64,000 bases of DNA, from positions 1-64,000 of the forward strand of contig JAAYIK010000013.1 in the NCBI GenBank assembly GCA_012523465.1, written 5' to 3'. This stretch comes from Lysobacteraceae bacterium (GTDB lineage: Bacteria; Pseudomonadota; Gammaproteobacteria; Nitrococcales; AK92). The notes under the pieces were generated by a model. The model ran no database searches and was not told the origin of the DNA. It saw only the letters and a program-made list of their open reading frames with translations. Numbering within the stretch: the first letter of the stretch is position 1; each line of letters starts with the position of its first letter. A program made the translations under genes and the position numbers. Shown here piece by piece: positions 25,923 to 37,449 of this stretch.

Positions 25923-27716
25923 ATGAGTCGGAGCTACCAGATCATCGATCATACCTATGATGTCGTCGTCGTCGGCGCGGGCGGCGCCGGTTTGCGCGCC
26001 ACCTTCGGTATGGCGGCCGAGGGGCTGAAGACCGCCTGCATCACCAAGGTGTTCCCGACTCGCTCCCACACGGTGGCGGCGCAGGGGGGGATTTCCGCCG
26101 CGCTGGGCAACATGGGTGAGGACGATTGGCGCTGGCACATGTACGACACCGTCAAGGGGTCGGACTGGCTTGGTGACCAGGACGCCATCGAATACATGTG
26201 CCGCGAGGCAGTGCCCGCCATCCTGGAGCTGGAGCACTACGGCGTGCCATTCTCCCGCACCGAGGACGGGCGGATCTACCAACGTCCGTTCGGCGGCATG
26301 ACCACCCACTTCGGTAAGGGCACCGCGCAGCGCACCTGTGCCGCCGCCGACCGCACCGGCCATGCCATTCTGCACACCCTGTACCAGCAGGCGCTGGCGC
26401 ACAATGCGGAGTTCTTCATCGAGTACTTCGCCATCGACCTGATCATGGATCAGGAGGGCGTCTGCCGTGGCGTCATCGCTCTCAACATGGCCGACGGTAC
26501 CATCCACCGCTTCCGCGCCCACATTACCTGCCTTGCCACCGGCGGCTATGGACGCGCCTATTTCTCCTGCACCTCGGCGCACACCTGCACCGGCGACGGC
26601 AACGGCATGGCGTTGCGCGCCGGCCTGGCCCTGCAGGACATGGAGTTCGTGCAGTTCCATCCCACCGGCATTTACGGCGCGGGCTGCCTGATCACCGAGG
26701 GCGTGCGCGGCGAGGGCGGCTACCTCACCAACTCCGAAGGGGAGCGCTTCATGGAGCGCTATGCGCCCAACGCCAAGGATCTCGCCTCGCGCGACGTGGT
26801 GGCACGCGCCATGACCATCGAGATCAACGAGGGCCGCGGCGTCGGGCCGCACAAGGACCACATTCACCTGCACCTGGAGCATCTCGGTGCCGACGTGATC
26901 AACGAGCGGTTGCCGGGCATTGCCGAGAGCGCCCGGATCTTCGCCGGCGTTGACGTCACCAAGGAACCCATCCCGGTCATTCCGACCGTGCACTACAACA
27001 TGGGCGGCATCCCGACCAACTACCACGGCGAGGTGGTGCAGCTGAAGAACGGCGATCCGGACCGCGTGGTGCCTGGCCTGATGGCCATCGGCGAGGCTGC
27101 CTGCGTGTCGGTGCACGGGGCCAACCGCCTTGGCTCCAACTCGCTGCTGGACCTGGTGGTGTTCGGCCGCGCCGCTGCCAAGCGTGCCTCCCAGATCCTT
27201 AGGTCCGAAGGGCGCACCCACAAGCCGCTGCCGCCCGATTCGGCCGATTTGGCGCTGTCCCGGTTGGATCGGCTGCGCCATGCCAAGGGCAGCCTGTCGA
27301 CGGCCGAGATCCGGCTCGAGATGCAGCGTACCATGCAGACCTATGCCGCTGTGTTCCGCACCGGCAAGACGCTGGAGGAAGGCTGCGCCAAGATGGCCGA
27401 GGTATTCGCTTCGTTCGCCGATGTCGGCATCAAGGATCGCAGCCTGATTTGGAACAGCGATCTGATCGAGACCCTGGAGCTGGAGAACCTGTTGGGTTCG
27501 GCGGTCACCACCATCAACGCGGCGCTCAACCGCACCGAGAGCCGCGGCGCGCACGCCCGCGAGGACTATCCGGAGCGTGACGACGAGAACTGGATGAAGC
27601 ACACGCTGACGTGGATGGACGCCGACGGCAAGGTGACCATCGACTACCGGCCGGTGCATACCTTCACGCTGACCGACGAAGTGGAATACATCCCGCCGCA
27701 GCCGCGCGTCTATTGA
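25923..27716 (+). CDS. sdhA: Succinate dehydrogenase flavoprotein subunit SdhA
   Basis: A 597-residue FAD subunit that oxidises succinate to fumarate at the cytoplasmic face. The dinucleotide fold [12 protein letters not shown] is at 15-26; the FAD-linked histidine is H49 in [11 protein letters not shown]. The active-site region [21 protein letters not shown] and the [19 protein letters not shown] stretch are intact. It follows sdhD by 3 bp and precedes sdhB by 31 bp. Covalent FAD attachment would be helped by SdhE, encoded just downstream. Confidence 0.97.
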   Translation: MSRSYQIIDHTYDVVVVGAGGAGLRATFGMAAEGLKTACITKVFPTRSHTVAAQGGISAALGNMGEDDWRWHMYDTVKGSDWLGDQDAIEYMCREAVPAILELEHYGVPFSRTEDGRIYQRPFGGMTTHFGKGTAQRTCAAADRTGHAILHTLYQQALAHNAEFFIEYFAIDLIMDQEGVCRGVIALNMADGTIHRFRAHITCLATGGYGRAYFSCTSAHTCTGDGNGMALRAGLALQDMEFVQFHPTGIYGAGCLITEGVRGEGGYLTNSEGERFMERYAPNAKDLASRDVVARAMTIEINEGRGVGPHKDHIHLHLEHLGADVINERLPGIAESARIFAGVDVTKEPIPVIPTVHYNMGGIPTNYHGEVVQLKNGDPDRVVPGLMAIGEAACVSVHGANRLGSNSLLDLVVFGRAAAKRASQILRSEGRTHKPLPPDSADLALSRLDRLRHAKGSLSTAEIRLEMQRTMQTYAAVFRTGKTLEEGCAKMAEVFASFADVGIKDRSLIWNSDLIETLELENLLGSAVTTINAALNRTESRGAHAREDYPERDDENWMKHTLTWMDADGKVTIDYRPVHTFTLTDEVEYIPPQPRVY

Positions 27717-27747
27717 TGCGCGGCGCAACGAAACGAGGCGAAAACCA

Positions 27748-28530
27748 ATGGCTCAGATTTCCCTTCCAGCTAATTCGCGAGTAACCGAAGGCAAGACCTA
27801 CAGCGCTCCGCCCGGTGCGAAGAACATCAAGCGCTTCAAGGTCTACCGCTGGGATCCGGAGTCCGGCCAGAACCCGCGCCTGGATACCTACGAGGTGGAC
27901 CTGGACACCTGCGGGCCGATGGTGCTCGACGCCCTGATCAAGATTAAGAACGAGATCGACTCGACCTTGACCTTCCGCCGCTCCTGCCGGGAAGGCATCT
28001 GCGGCTCCTGTGCCATGAACATCGATGGCACCAACACGCTGGCCTGCACCAAGGCGATCAGCGACATCAAGGGCGACGTCCGGGTTTATCCGCTGCCGCA
28101 CATGCCGGTGATCAAGGATCTGGTGCCGGATTTGTCGCACTTCTACGCCCAGTACGCCTCCATCCGGCCCTGGCTGCGGACCCAGACGCCTCCGCCGCCG
28201 GACCGTGAGCGGCTGCAGTCCCGGGAAGACCGCGCCAAGCTGGACGGTCTGTACGAGTGCATCCTCTGCGCCTGCTGCTCCACCTCCTGCCCCAGCTATT
28301 GGTGGAACAGCGACCGTTATCTCGGTCCGGCCATCCTGCTGCAAGCCTATCGCTGGATCGTGGACTCGCGTGACGAGGATACCGGTACCCGCCTGGACGA
28401 GCTGGAAGACCCGTTCAAGCTGTACCGCTGCCACACGATCATGAACTGCGCCAAAACATGCCCCAAGGGGCTGAACCCGGCCAAGGCTATCGCTGAGATC
28501 AAGAAACTGCTGGTTGAACGGCGCTTCTGA
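27748..28530 (+). CDS. sdhB: Succinate dehydrogenase iron-sulfur subunit SdhB
   Basis: A 260-residue electron-transfer subunit. The [2Fe-2S] ligands are in [16 protein letters not shown] plus the cysteine of LAC, the [4Fe-4S] set in [12 protein letters not shown], and the [3Fe-4S] set in [17 protein letters not shown]. It passes electrons from FAD to ubiquinone. GAGGCGAAA-type sequence rather than a strong ribosome binding site precedes the ATG. The N-terminus has about 25 residues more than the E. coli protein before the ferredoxin fold. Confidence 0.96.
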   Translation: MAQISLPANSRVTEGKTYSAPPGAKNIKRFKVYRWDPESGQNPRLDTYEVDLDTCGPMVLDALIKIKNEIDSTLTFRRSCREGICGSCAMNIDGTNTLACTKAISDIKGDVRVYPLPHMPVIKDLVPDLSHFYAQYASIRPWLRTQTPPPPDRERLQSREDRAKLDGLYECILCACCSTSCPSYWWNSDRYLGPAILLQAYRWIVDSRDEDTGTRLDELEDPFKLYRCHTIMNCAKTCPKGLNPAKAIAEIKKLLVERRF

Positions 28531-28534
28531 GCAG

Positions 28535-28774
28535 ATGAGCAACATCGACGGTAGGCTGCGCTGGCGCTGCCGGCGCGGCACGCGCGAGCTCGATCTGATC
28601 TTGGGAAGCTTCCTGGAATCCAGCTATGGAGGGCTGGATGCCCGCCAGCAGGGATTGTTCGACCGCCTGCTGGATTGCGAGGACGACCGCCTGCAGGACT
28701 GGCTGCTCGGCGAGGTGGAGCCGGACGATGCCGGACTTGCGGAAATCGTCGCCATCATTCGCCGGACTCGCTGA
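28535..28774 (+). CDS. sdhE: FAD assembly factor SdhE
   Basis: A 79-residue five-helix protein (SDHAF2/YgfY family) that promotes covalent FAD binding to SdhA. The key motif RRGTRELDLIL contains R14-G15-x-x-E18, the RGxxE signature that contacts the flavoprotein. It starts 4 bp after the sdhB stop, clearly in the sdh operon, and is followed by ygfX as in many gammaproteobacteria. The ATG at 28535 gives the family N-terminus (MSNIDGRLRWRCRRG). Confidence 0.93.
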   Translation: MSNIDGRLRWRCRRGTRELDLILGSFLESSYGGLDARQQGLFDRLLDCEDDRLQDWLLGEVEPDDAGLAEIVAIIRRTR

Positions 28775-28781
28775 GATTCCC

Positions 28782-29165
28782 TTGCAACGCTCGCGGCTGC
28801 TGCTGGCGGCCGCGAGCCTAGTTCATCTCGCGGCGGCGCTGCCGGCGCTGCTGCTGTCCCTGCCTTTTCCGATTCGCGGCACCTGGCTGCTGGCCGTGCT
28901 CGCGTCCTGGCTCTGGCGGCTGCTCCAGGATCCTGTCACCGCCATCCGGCCGCTCCCTGACGGCCGCTGGCGGCTGATACTGGGGGAGTGTGATGTCGAC
29001 GCCGAGCTGCGCAGCTGGTACGTCCACCCTTGGTGCTGCGTCGCGCTATTCCGGGCCGGTTGGCGCTTTCGCCGTGCCGTGGTGGTGCCGCGTTGGTGCC
29101 TCGATGGCGAGACTCACCGCCGCCTGCGCGTCGCCTTGCGCAGTAGCACCCTCACTGGGGCTTGA
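28782..29165 (+). CDS. ygfX: YgfX-like membrane protein
   Basis: A 127-residue protein with two N-terminal hydrophobic segments (about 6-20 and 25-45) and a C-terminal basic soluble part with DGRWRLILG and DGETHRRLRVALR. This layout, and its place directly after sdhE, are those of YgfX (CptA), described in E. coli as a membrane protein linked to cell-shape toxicity but also proposed to act with SdhE. Sequence similarity is weak, as usual for this family. The start is uncertain; a TTG at 28782, 7 bp after sdhE, is preferred. It ends 4 bp from the convergent nadB. Confidence 0.65.
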   Translation: MQRSRLLLAAASLVHLAAALPALLLSLPFPIRGTWLLAVLASWLWRLLQDPVTAIRPLPDGRWRLILGECDVDAELRSWYVHPWCCVALFRAGWRFRRAVVVPRWCLDGETHRRLRVALRSSTLTGA

Positions 29166-29169
29166 CCTC

Positions 29170-30822
29170 TCAGCCTGAGCAGTCGCCCGGGCCGGGAGAC
29201 GGGCTTCCCGGAACGCGGGCGCGAGGTACCAGGATGGTGGGCTTGCCATCCAGGGCCGGATCGCGTTCGGGGTGGTCCAGCGTGTAGTGCAGGCCGCGGC
29301 TTTCCCGTCGCGCCAGGGCGCTGTCGATGATGAGTTCGGCCACGGTGGCGAGATTGCGCAGCTCGAGCAGATCGCAGGTGATCCGGAAGTTGCCGTAGTA
29401 CTCCTGGATCTCGTTCTGCAGCAGATCAATGCGCCGCTTGGCGCGCTGCAGCCGCTTGTTAGTGCGAACAATCCCCACATAGTCCCACATGAAGCGGCGC
29501 AACTCCTCCCAGTTGTGGCTGACCACCACCTGCTCGTCGGAATCGGTGACGCGGCTTTCGTCCCAGGGAGGCAGGGTGGTCGACAGGGGCGGGGCGCTGC
29601 CCTGCGCCACGATGTAAGCGGCCGCGGACTGGGCGAACACCAGGCACTCCAGCAGCGAGTTGCTGGCCAGCCGGTTGGCGCCGTGCAGCCCGGTGCAGGC
29701 GACCTCGCCAATGGCGTACAGCCCCGCCAGATCGGTGCAGCCGTGGAGGTCGGTCAGCACGCCGCCGCAAGTGTAGTGGGCGGCCGGGACCACCGGCAGC
29801 GGTTCGCGCGTCATGTCGAAACCGAGCTCGAGACAGCGGCGGTAGATGGTGGGGAAGTGGGAGACGATGAACTCGGCCGGGCGATGGCTGATGTCCAGCA
29901 GCACATGGTCGATGCCCAGCCGTTTCATCTCGTGATCGATGGCGCGGGCGACGATGTCGCGCGGGGCTAGCTCCGCCCGCGGATCGAAGTCCGGCATGAA
30001 GCGGCGGCCATCCGGTAGCAGCAGCAGGCCACCTTCGCCGCGCACCGCTTCGCTGATGAGAAACGATTTGGCCTCGGGGTGGTAAAGACAGGTAGGGTGG
30101 AATTGATTGAACTCCATGTTGGCGACCCGGCAGCCAGCACGCCAAGCCATTGCGATGCCGTCGCCGGTCGCGCTGTCGGGATTGCTGGTGTAGAGGTACA
30201 CCTTGCTGGCGCCCCCGGTGGCAAGCACTACGTGCCGGGCCGCCAAGGTGCGCACCCGTCCGCTGTCCCGATCCAGCGCATACACCCCCAGGCAGCGCTC
30301 CGGCGTCCTGCCCAAGCGACTGGCGGTGATCAGATCGATGGCGGCGTGGTATTCGAGGATCTCGACGTTGCCGCGGCGTCGGACCAGGTCGGCCAGGGTG
30401 GTTTCCACCGCCTCGCCGGTCGCATCCGCAGCGTGGACGATGCGGCGGTGACTGTGGCCCCCTTCCCGGGTCAGGTGCAGGGTTTCCGTGCCGTTGCCGT
30501 CGGCCGCGGTCGAGAAGGCCACTCCCATTCCGATCAGCCAGCGGATGTTTTCTGCCGCTCGCTCGGCCACGAAGCGGGCGACCGCCGGGTCGCTGAGCCC
30601 AGCGCCGGCCACCAGCGTGTCCTGCACGTGGGCGTCGATGGAGTCGCCGTCATCGAGGACGGCGGCGATTCCTCCCTGGGCGTACAGGCTGGAGCCTTCC
30701 AGCAGTGCCCCCTTAGACAGCAGGGCAATGCGGATGCTCTTGGGCAGACGCAGCGCCAGGCTAAGCCCGGCGACACCGCTGCCGATGATCAGGACGTCGT
30801 AACTTGTCGTCTCTCCGCTCAT
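29170..30822 (-). CDS. nadB: L-aspartate oxidase NadB
   Basis: A 550-residue FAD enzyme that oxidises L-aspartate to iminoaspartate, the first step of de novo NAD synthesis. It belongs to the SdhA family: [18 protein letters not shown] for [21 protein letters not shown], the active-site [13 protein letters not shown] region and a [16 protein letters not shown] segment. The ATG at 30822 gives the family N-terminus; longer starts extend into a non-conserved leader. nadB divergent from rpoE is a common gammaproteobacterial arrangement. Confidence 0.95.
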   Translation of the reverse strand: MSGETTSYDVLIIGSGVAGLSLALRLPKSIRIALLSKGALLEGSSLYAQGGIAAVLDDGDSIDAHVQDTLVAGAGLSDPAVARFVAERAAENIRWLIGMGVAFSTAADGNGTETLHLTREGGHSHRRIVHAADATGEAVETTLADLVRRRGNVEILEYHAAIDLITASRLGRTPERCLGVYALDRDSGRVRTLAARHVVLATGGASKVYLYTSNPDSATGDGIAMAWRAGCRVANMEFNQFHPTCLYHPEAKSFLISEAVRGEGGLLLLPDGRRFMPDFDPRAELAPRDIVARAIDHEMKRLGIDHVLLDISHRPAEFIVSHFPTIYRRCLELGFDMTREPLPVVPAAHYTCGGVLTDLHGCTDLAGLYAIGEVACTGLHGANRLASNSLLECLVFAQSAAAYIVAQGSAPPLSTTLPPWDESRVTDSDEQVVVSHNWEELRRFMWDYVGIVRTNKRLQRAKRRIDLLQNEIQEYYGNFRITCDLLELRNLATVAELIIDSALARRESRGLHYTLDHPERDPALDGKPTILVPRARVPGSPSPGPGDCSG

Positions 30823-31054
30823 TCGGTTGCGCCTGTCAATGAGGATCAGATAACCTCGATTACCTTTGCTGAGGTTACGGGCAGTAACCCTTTCGGCATG
30901 CAGAAATACGAAAAATTCGCCAGGAGTGAGCAAAAACCAACGCACATGACGCCAGCAGAAACCGACGTACTATACCCGCACTTTTTCCGCAGAGGCGAAC
31001 CTGATTCGTACTCGGATCCATCCAAGCCAAGCAGCAGACGCGGATCGACGCACC

Positions 31055-31654
31055 ATGGCGGATAAGAAGAGCCCGGCCAGGGTGGATCAAGAGCTAGTCA
31101 AGCGCGTTCAGGCGGGCGACAAGCGTGCCTTCGATCTGCTGGTGCTCAAGTATCAGAACAGACTGGTGAAACTGATCACCCGCTATGTCCGGGATCCCAC
31201 CGAAGCCCTGGACGTTGCTCAAGAAACCTTCATCAAGGCCTACCGGGCGTTGCCGAATTTCCGCAACGAGAGCAGCTTCTACACCTGGCTCTACCGTATC
31301 GGCGTCAACACGGCCAAGAATCATCTGGTGGCGCAGGGGCGGCGGCCGCCGGAAAGCGACATCGACGCGCAGGATGCGGAACAATATGACTTCGAGTCGA
31401 GACTAAAGGATCAGGAGACCCCGGAGGGCGGCGTCGAGCGCGACGAGGTCGCCCGCGCGATTGTCGAGGCAATCGATGAGCTGCCTGAGGATCTTCGTAC
31501 CGCGATCACCTTGCGCGAGCTCGAAGGACTGAGCTATGAGGAGATCGCTCAAGCGATGGACTGCCCCATAGGCACGGTTCGCTCCCGGATCTTCCGGGCG
31601 CGCGAAGCGATCGACAAGAAACTTAGGCCGCTTATTGGGCCAACCGGAAGGTGA
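31055..31654 (+). CDS. rpoE: Extracytoplasmic stress sigma factor RpoE (AlgU)
   Basis: A 199-residue ECF sigma factor. Region 2 includes DLLVLKYQNRLVKLITRYV and DVAQETFIKAYRALPNFR; region 4 includes LPEDLRTAITLRELEGLSYE and GTVRSRIFRAREAI with the -35-binding helix. Length and motifs match RpoE/AlgU. It directs the response to misfolded envelope proteins. It is followed 6 bp later by its anti-sigma factor and then rseB and mucD, the alginate/envelope-stress operon order of Pseudomonas. Confidence 0.96.
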   Translation: MADKKSPARVDQELVKRVQAGDKRAFDLLVLKYQNRLVKLITRYVRDPTEALDVAQETFIKAYRALPNFRNESSFYTWLYRIGVNTAKNHLVAQGRRPPESDIDAQDAEQYDFESRLKDQETPEGGVERDEVARAIVEAIDELPEDLRTAITLRELEGLSYEEIAQAMDCPIGTVRSRIFRAREAIDKKLRPLIGPTGR

Positions 31655-31660
31655 GTCGTT

Positions 31661-32239
31661 ATGAGCAACGAGGCATTTGAAACGCAGCTGTCGGCGCTGG
31701 TAGACGGAGAGCTGGAGCGAGACGAGCTGGCGTTTTTGCTGCGGCGGCTGAGCCATGACCAGAAAGCGGTCGACCAGTTGGCCAGCTATTTCATGATCAG
31801 CGATGCCTTGCGACGGCAATTGCCCGAAGTGATGGATACTCGGCTGGTGGAGCGGGTGCGCGAGGCGCTCGAGCACGAGCCGCCCCTGCAGGCCGAGCCG
31901 GCCCTGGCGCGGCGCCTGTTGCGTCCCCTGGCCGGCCTGGGAGTGGCCGCCTCGGTCGCCATGGTGGCCATCACCTACTGGAGCGGTCTGGAGCGCGGCG
32001 ACGGTGGGCAGTCGGCGGCCGGCTTCGCCGCGACGACCCTGCAGCAGCAGACCCTCCAGACGGGACCGGTCCTGCCGGCCGCCGCACCGCAAAAGCAGCA
32101 GTGGGAGCGCCTCGATCCGGCCGTGCAAGTGCGCTTGCAGGGTTATCTCGTCAACCATAGCGAGCATGCCGCCGGCAGCCAACTGGGCGGGATGCTGAAC
32201 TATGTTCGCATGGCCGGTCAGCAGCAAGCCCGTGAATAA
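31661..32239 (+). CDS. rseA: Anti-sigma-E factor RseA (MucA)
   Basis: A 192-residue inner-membrane protein. The N-terminal cytoplasmic domain begins with LSALVDGELERDELAFLLRR, which binds the sigma factor; one membrane segment lies at about 88-107 (LRPLAGLGVAASVAMVAITY), followed by a periplasmic tail rich in glutamine that would bind RseB. Regulated cleavage of this protein frees RpoE. It is 6 bp downstream of rpoE. Confidence 0.92.
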   Translation: MSNEAFETQLSALVDGELERDELAFLLRRLSHDQKAVDQLASYFMISDALRRQLPEVMDTRLVERVREALEHEPPLQAEPALARRLLRPLAGLGVAASVAMVAITYWSGLERGDGGQSAAGFAATTLQQQTLQTGPVLPAAAPQKQQWERLDPAVQVRLQGYLVNHSEHAAGSQLGGMLNYVRMAGQQQARE

Positions 32240-33209
32240 GCGACATAGAACCATCCACATCGGGTTGCTGCTGGGGCTGCTGGGCGGGCTGCTCCAGGCC
32301 AGCGCCGCCGCAAGCGAGTCAGCCGTTGGCTGGCTGCAAAAGGTTGCTGAAGCGGCGCGCACCCTTACATACGAAGGCGTCTTCGTCTACCAGCACCAGG
32401 GCGCCCTTGAGGCGATGCGGATCTATCATCGCGCCGACGACAGCGGCGTCCACGAGCGCCTGTTTTCCCTCACCGGCACGGCGCGGGAAATCGTCCGCGA
32501 CAACCAAAAAGTCATGTGCATCCTGCCGGACAGCCGCTCCGTGCTGGTCGACCGCCGTTCCGCCAACAATCCCATTTCCCAGCTGGTTCCCCGCAACGTC
32601 GATCTGCTCGCGGCCAGCTACAAGCTGGAAGTGGTCGGCGAAGGACGCGTGGCAGATCGTCCCGTCATCAAGATCGGCATCGATCCCAAGGATCATTACC
32701 GCTTCGGCTACCGTCTCTGGATAGACCGGCAGTCGGGGCTGCTGCTGCAGGCCGACGTGTTCGACGGGAACGGCACCGCCATCGAGCAGCTGATGTTCAC
32801 CGAGCTGCGCGTGCCGACTAGCATTCCGGATGATATGCTGAAGCCGCAGATGCCCACCGATGGCTATACCTGGTATCGCGAGCAGCCTCTGCCGGCGCCG
32901 ACCGGTGCGGCATCCAAGTGGAAGCTGGGCGATCTGCCGCCCGGCTTCGAGCTGGTCGCCCACGAGCTGAGACGGGTGCCGGGCCGCGACGGGGTCGTCG
33001 AGCACTTGCTGTTCTCGGATGGTTTGGCCAATGTCTCGGTCTATATCGAGAAGGGTGAGCTCGGCCAGGCCTTCCGGGGGCACTCGGCGATGGGGGCGGT
33101 CAGGGCGTATGGACGGCTGCTGGACGACCATACCCAGATTACGGTGGTGGGCGAGGTGCCTGCCGTCACCGTCGAGCGTATTGGCGAGGGCATCGCAGCG
33201 GCGGATTGA
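32232..33209 (+). CDS. rseB: Periplasmic sigma-E regulator RseB (MucB)
   Basis: A 325-residue protein with a signal peptide (core GLLLGLLGGLL, likely cleavage near residue 27). SAVGWLQKVAEAARTLTYEG and VFVYQHQGALEAMRIYHR are typical of the large lipoprotein-like domain of RseB; the small C-terminal domain starts near LPPGFELVAHELRR. It binds RseA and shields it from protease. The GTG at 32232 overlaps the rseA stop by 8 bp and gives a normal signal sequence; an ATG at 32202 is the alternative. Confidence 0.92.
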   Translation: MNKRHRTIHIGLLLGLLGGLLQASAAASESAVGWLQKVAEAARTLTYEGVFVYQHQGALEAMRIYHRADDSGVHERLFSLTGTAREIVRDNQKVMCILPDSRSVLVDRRSANNPISQLVPRNVDLLAASYKLEVVGEGRVADRPVIKIGIDPKDHYRFGYRLWIDRQSGLLLQADVFDGNGTAIEQLMFTELRVPTSIPDDMLKPQMPTDGYTWYREQPLPAPTGAASKWKLGDLPPGFELVAHELRRVPGRDGVVEHLLFSDGLANVSVYIEKGELGQAFRGHSAMGAVRAYGRLLDDHTQITVVGEVPAVTVERIGEGIAAAD

Positions 33210-33249
33210 GGCGCGAATGCCGAAGCAAACAGTCATCGAGGGGATGAGC

Positions 33250-34695
33250 ATGCGCAAAGCGAGGGGGGGAATCGGGCTTCGGTTCGCGTTCCTTGTACTG
33301 TTGGTGCTGACGGCTTCGCCGGCGCTGGCCCTGCGGCAGGGCTTGCCCGACTTCACCACCCTGGTCAAGGAGAACAGCCCGGCCGTCGTCAATATCAGCA
33401 CGACCCAGAAGGTCAGCTCATCCATGGCCGACCTGCCGGGCCTGGAGCGACTGCCGCGCCTGCCGCCGGACCATCCGCTGCGAGACTTCCTCGACCGCTT
33501 CCGCGGCGGCCCGGAAATGCCGCCGGAGAGCTTCGACACTCAGTCGCTGGGTTCCGGCTTCATCATTTCCCCGGATGGCTACATCCTCACCAACTATCAC
33601 GTGGTGCGCAACGCCGACGAGATCGTCGTGCGCTTGAGCGACCGGCGCGAGTTCATCGCCAGTGTGGTCGGTTACGACGAGCGCAGCGATTTGGCGTTGA
33701 TCCGCATTGATGCGCAGGATCTGCCGACAGTCCGCTTCGGCAGGTCCGCCGATCTCGAGGTTGGCGAGTGGGTGCTGGCCATTGGTTCGCCGTTCGGCTT
33801 CGAACACTCGGCGACCGCTGGCATCGTCAGCGCCAAGGGGCGCAGCCTGCCGCGCGAAAACTACGTCCCTTTCATCCAAACCGCCGTTGCCATCAACCCG
33901 GGCAACTCCGGCGGGCCGCTGTTCAATCTCGACGGCGAGGTGGTCGGCATCAATTCACAGATCTACAGCCGCACCGGTGGCTTCATGGGCCTGTCCTTCG
34001 CCATTCCCATCGAGCTGGCCCTGGACGTGGTGGAACAGCTCAAGACCACCGGCCGGGTCACCCGCGGCTGGCTGGGCGTCCTGATCCAGGATGTCACCCG
34101 CGATTTGGCCGAGTCCTTCGGCATGAGCCGCCCCACCGGCGCCTTGGTGGCGCAGGTGATGCCGGACAGCCCGGCAGCTGCCGGCGGCATCCAGGTTGGC
34201 GACGTGATCGTGCGCTACGATGGCGAGGAAATCGACACTTCCGCCAAGCTGCCGCCGCTGGTCGGGCGCAGCCGCATCGGCGAGGTGGTCGAGGTCGTGG
34301 TAATGCGGGACGGCAAGGAGCAGACGCTGCAGGTTACCATCGCCGAGCTGCCGGAGGATGAGCTGGAAGCGGCGGAAGCCGAGCCCAGACAACCCAAAGC
34401 GCCGGCCACCAGTCGCCGGATGCTGGGCATTACCGTCGATCGCCTTAACGACGAGCAGCGGGAAATGCTGGGCGTCGAGGACGGTGTGCTGGTCACCGAG
34501 GTCGGCGCCGGGCCTGGCCGCGAGGCGGGCTTGAGCCGCGGCGATGTCATCAGTGCCATTGACGGCCAGCCGGTGCGTTCGCCCGAGGAGCTGCAGCGGG
34601 TGGTGGCTGGCCTGCCGGCCGGCAAATCAGTGCCTCTCTTGATCGTGCGCGACGGCAGTCCGCGCTTCCTGGCGCTGCGCATACCGAACCGCTAG
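33250..34695 (+). CDS. mucD: Periplasmic serine protease, DegP/MucD family
   Basis: A 481-residue HtrA-family protease-chaperone. A signal peptide covers about 1-27. The catalytic triad is H117 (TNYHVV), D147 (RSDLAL) and S220 (GNSGGPL). Two PDZ domains follow (about 265-355 and 385-475). It degrades misfolded periplasmic proteins and in Pseudomonas restrains the AlgU response. The ATG at 33250 has AGGGG 7 nt upstream; ATGs at 33244 and 33217 are less well placed. Last gene of the rpoE group. Confidence 0.94.
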   Translation: MRKARGGIGLRFAFLVLLVLTASPALALRQGLPDFTTLVKENSPAVVNISTTQKVSSSMADLPGLERLPRLPPDHPLRDFLDRFRGGPEMPPESFDTQSLGSGFIISPDGYILTNYHVVRNADEIVVRLSDRREFIASVVGYDERSDLALIRIDAQDLPTVRFGRSADLEVGEWVLAIGSPFGFEHSATAGIVSAKGRSLPRENYVPFIQTAVAINPGNSGGPLFNLDGEVVGINSQIYSRTGGFMGLSFAIPIELALDVVEQLKTTGRVTRGWLGVLIQDVTRDLAESFGMSRPTGALVAQVMPDSPAAAGGIQVGDVIVRYDGEEIDTSAKLPPLVGRSRIGEVVEVVVMRDGKEQTLQVTIAELPEDELEAAEAEPRQPKAPATSRRMLGITVDRLNDEQREMLGVEDGVLVTEVGAGPGREAGLSRGDVISAIDGQPVRSPEELQRVVAGLPAGKSVPLLIVRDGSPRFLALRIPNR

Positions 34696-34748
34696 CGGCC
34701 GCGGCGACGGCATCAGGCGCGCCAATGCGCGACTTTTGCCGCCGTCCT

Positions 34749-34756
34749 GCTAGAAT
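34749..34756 (+). promoter_or_regulatory. Extended -10 promoter candidate for lepA
   Basis: TGCTAGAAT (ending near 34756) is an extended -10 element in the mucD-lepA gap. Transcription would begin around 34763, at the foot of the hairpin 34760-34785. No good -35 box is seen, as is normal for extended -10 promoters. Confidence 0.45.
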
Positions 34757-34759
34757 GGG

Positions 34760-34785
34760 CGCGCCTTTCCTGGCGGAAAGGCGCG
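34760..34785 (+). repeat. Strong hairpin between mucD and lepA
   Basis: An 11-bp perfect stem, CGCGCCTTTCC (34760-34770) with GGAAAGGCGCG (34775-34785), and a TGGC loop. Only two T residues follow, so it is a poor terminator. Placed just after the extended -10, it may form the 5' end of the lepA mRNA and protect it, or end mucD transcripts inefficiently. Confidence 0.5.
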
Positions 34786-34828
34786 TTATGCATGTTGCTG
34801 GCCGCGCACCTTGAGTTTTGTGGATCGC

Positions 34829-36625
<1,797 letters not shown>

Positions 36626-36648
36626 ACAGCAACACGGAACGGCGTGGG

Positions 36649-37425
36649 ATGGGTGTGGACTTCGAGCTATTGCTGGTCATTTTGACCCTGGTGACGGGCC
36701 TGGTTTGGGGATGGGACAAATGGCGGCGACGCGGTCAGCGGCACGTGGCCACCGAGGAGCCTCCAAGGGGGCTGGCGTGGTGGGTCGATCTGGCTAGCTC
36801 GCTGTTCCCGGTCATCCTCGCCGTGGTGGTCGTGCGCTCCTTCATCGTCGAGCCGTTTCGGATCCCGTCCGGCTCAATGATTCCGACCCTCTACAACGGC
36901 GATTTCATTCTGGTCAACAAGTTCAGCTACGGCATCCGCTTGCCGGTGCTGCACAAGGAGATCATCAGCACCGGCAAGCCGCAGCGGGGCGACGTGATGG
37001 TGTTCCGGTACCCGCTCAATCCTTCCCAGGACTATATCAAGCGGGTCATCGGCCTGCCGGGGGACCACATCGTCTATCACGACAAGCAGCTGTACATCAA
37101 CGGCGAGCCCATCGAGCAGCTCGAGCTGGGGCCCTATCGGGGGCCGGAACAGGCTCCGGACGCGGTGTTGCGCCGCGAGCTGCTGTTCGACACGCCGCAC
37201 CCGATTGTCGTCCATCGCAATAGCACCGACCGCAGTTTCAGCTATGTCGTGCCGGAGGGCAGCTATTTCGTTATGGGTGATAATCGCGATCGGAGCAGCG
37301 ATAGCCGCTTTTGGGGGCCGGTACCGGCGGAAAACCTGGTGGGCAAGGCGTTTCTGATCTGGATGAGCTGGAACCCGGATGAGTTCGGCATCAACTGGGA
37401 ACGCATCGGCAATCGGATTCGCTAA
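36649..37425 (+). CDS. lepB: Signal peptidase I (LepB)
   Basis: A 258-residue inner-membrane protease that removes signal peptides. Two N-terminal membrane segments (about 4-21 and 50-67) flank a basic cytoplasmic loop. The catalytic dyad is S76 in PSGSMIPTL and K131 in YIKRVIGLPGD; MGDNRDRSSDSRFWG is the conserved box E. It starts 23 bp after lepA; the lepA-lepB pair is a classical operon. Confidence 0.95.
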   Translation: MGVDFELLLVILTLVTGLVWGWDKWRRRGQRHVATEEPPRGLAWWVDLASSLFPVILAVVVVRSFIVEPFRIPSGSMIPTLYNGDFILVNKFSYGIRLPVLHKEIISTGKPQRGDVMVFRYPLNPSQDYIKRVIGLPGDHIVYHDKQLYINGEPIEQLELGPYRGPEQAPDAVLRRELLFDTPHPIVVHRNSTDRSFSYVVPEGSYFVMGDNRDRSSDSRFWGPVPAENLVGKAFLIWMSWNPDEFGINWERIGNRIR

Positions 37426-37449
37426 ACACAACGACTCCAGGGGGGGAGT

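Noticed and set aside
25590..27728. 712-residue open frame on the minus strand opposite sdhA
   Set aside because: Shadow of sdhA; the sense protein has all succinate dehydrogenase motifs.
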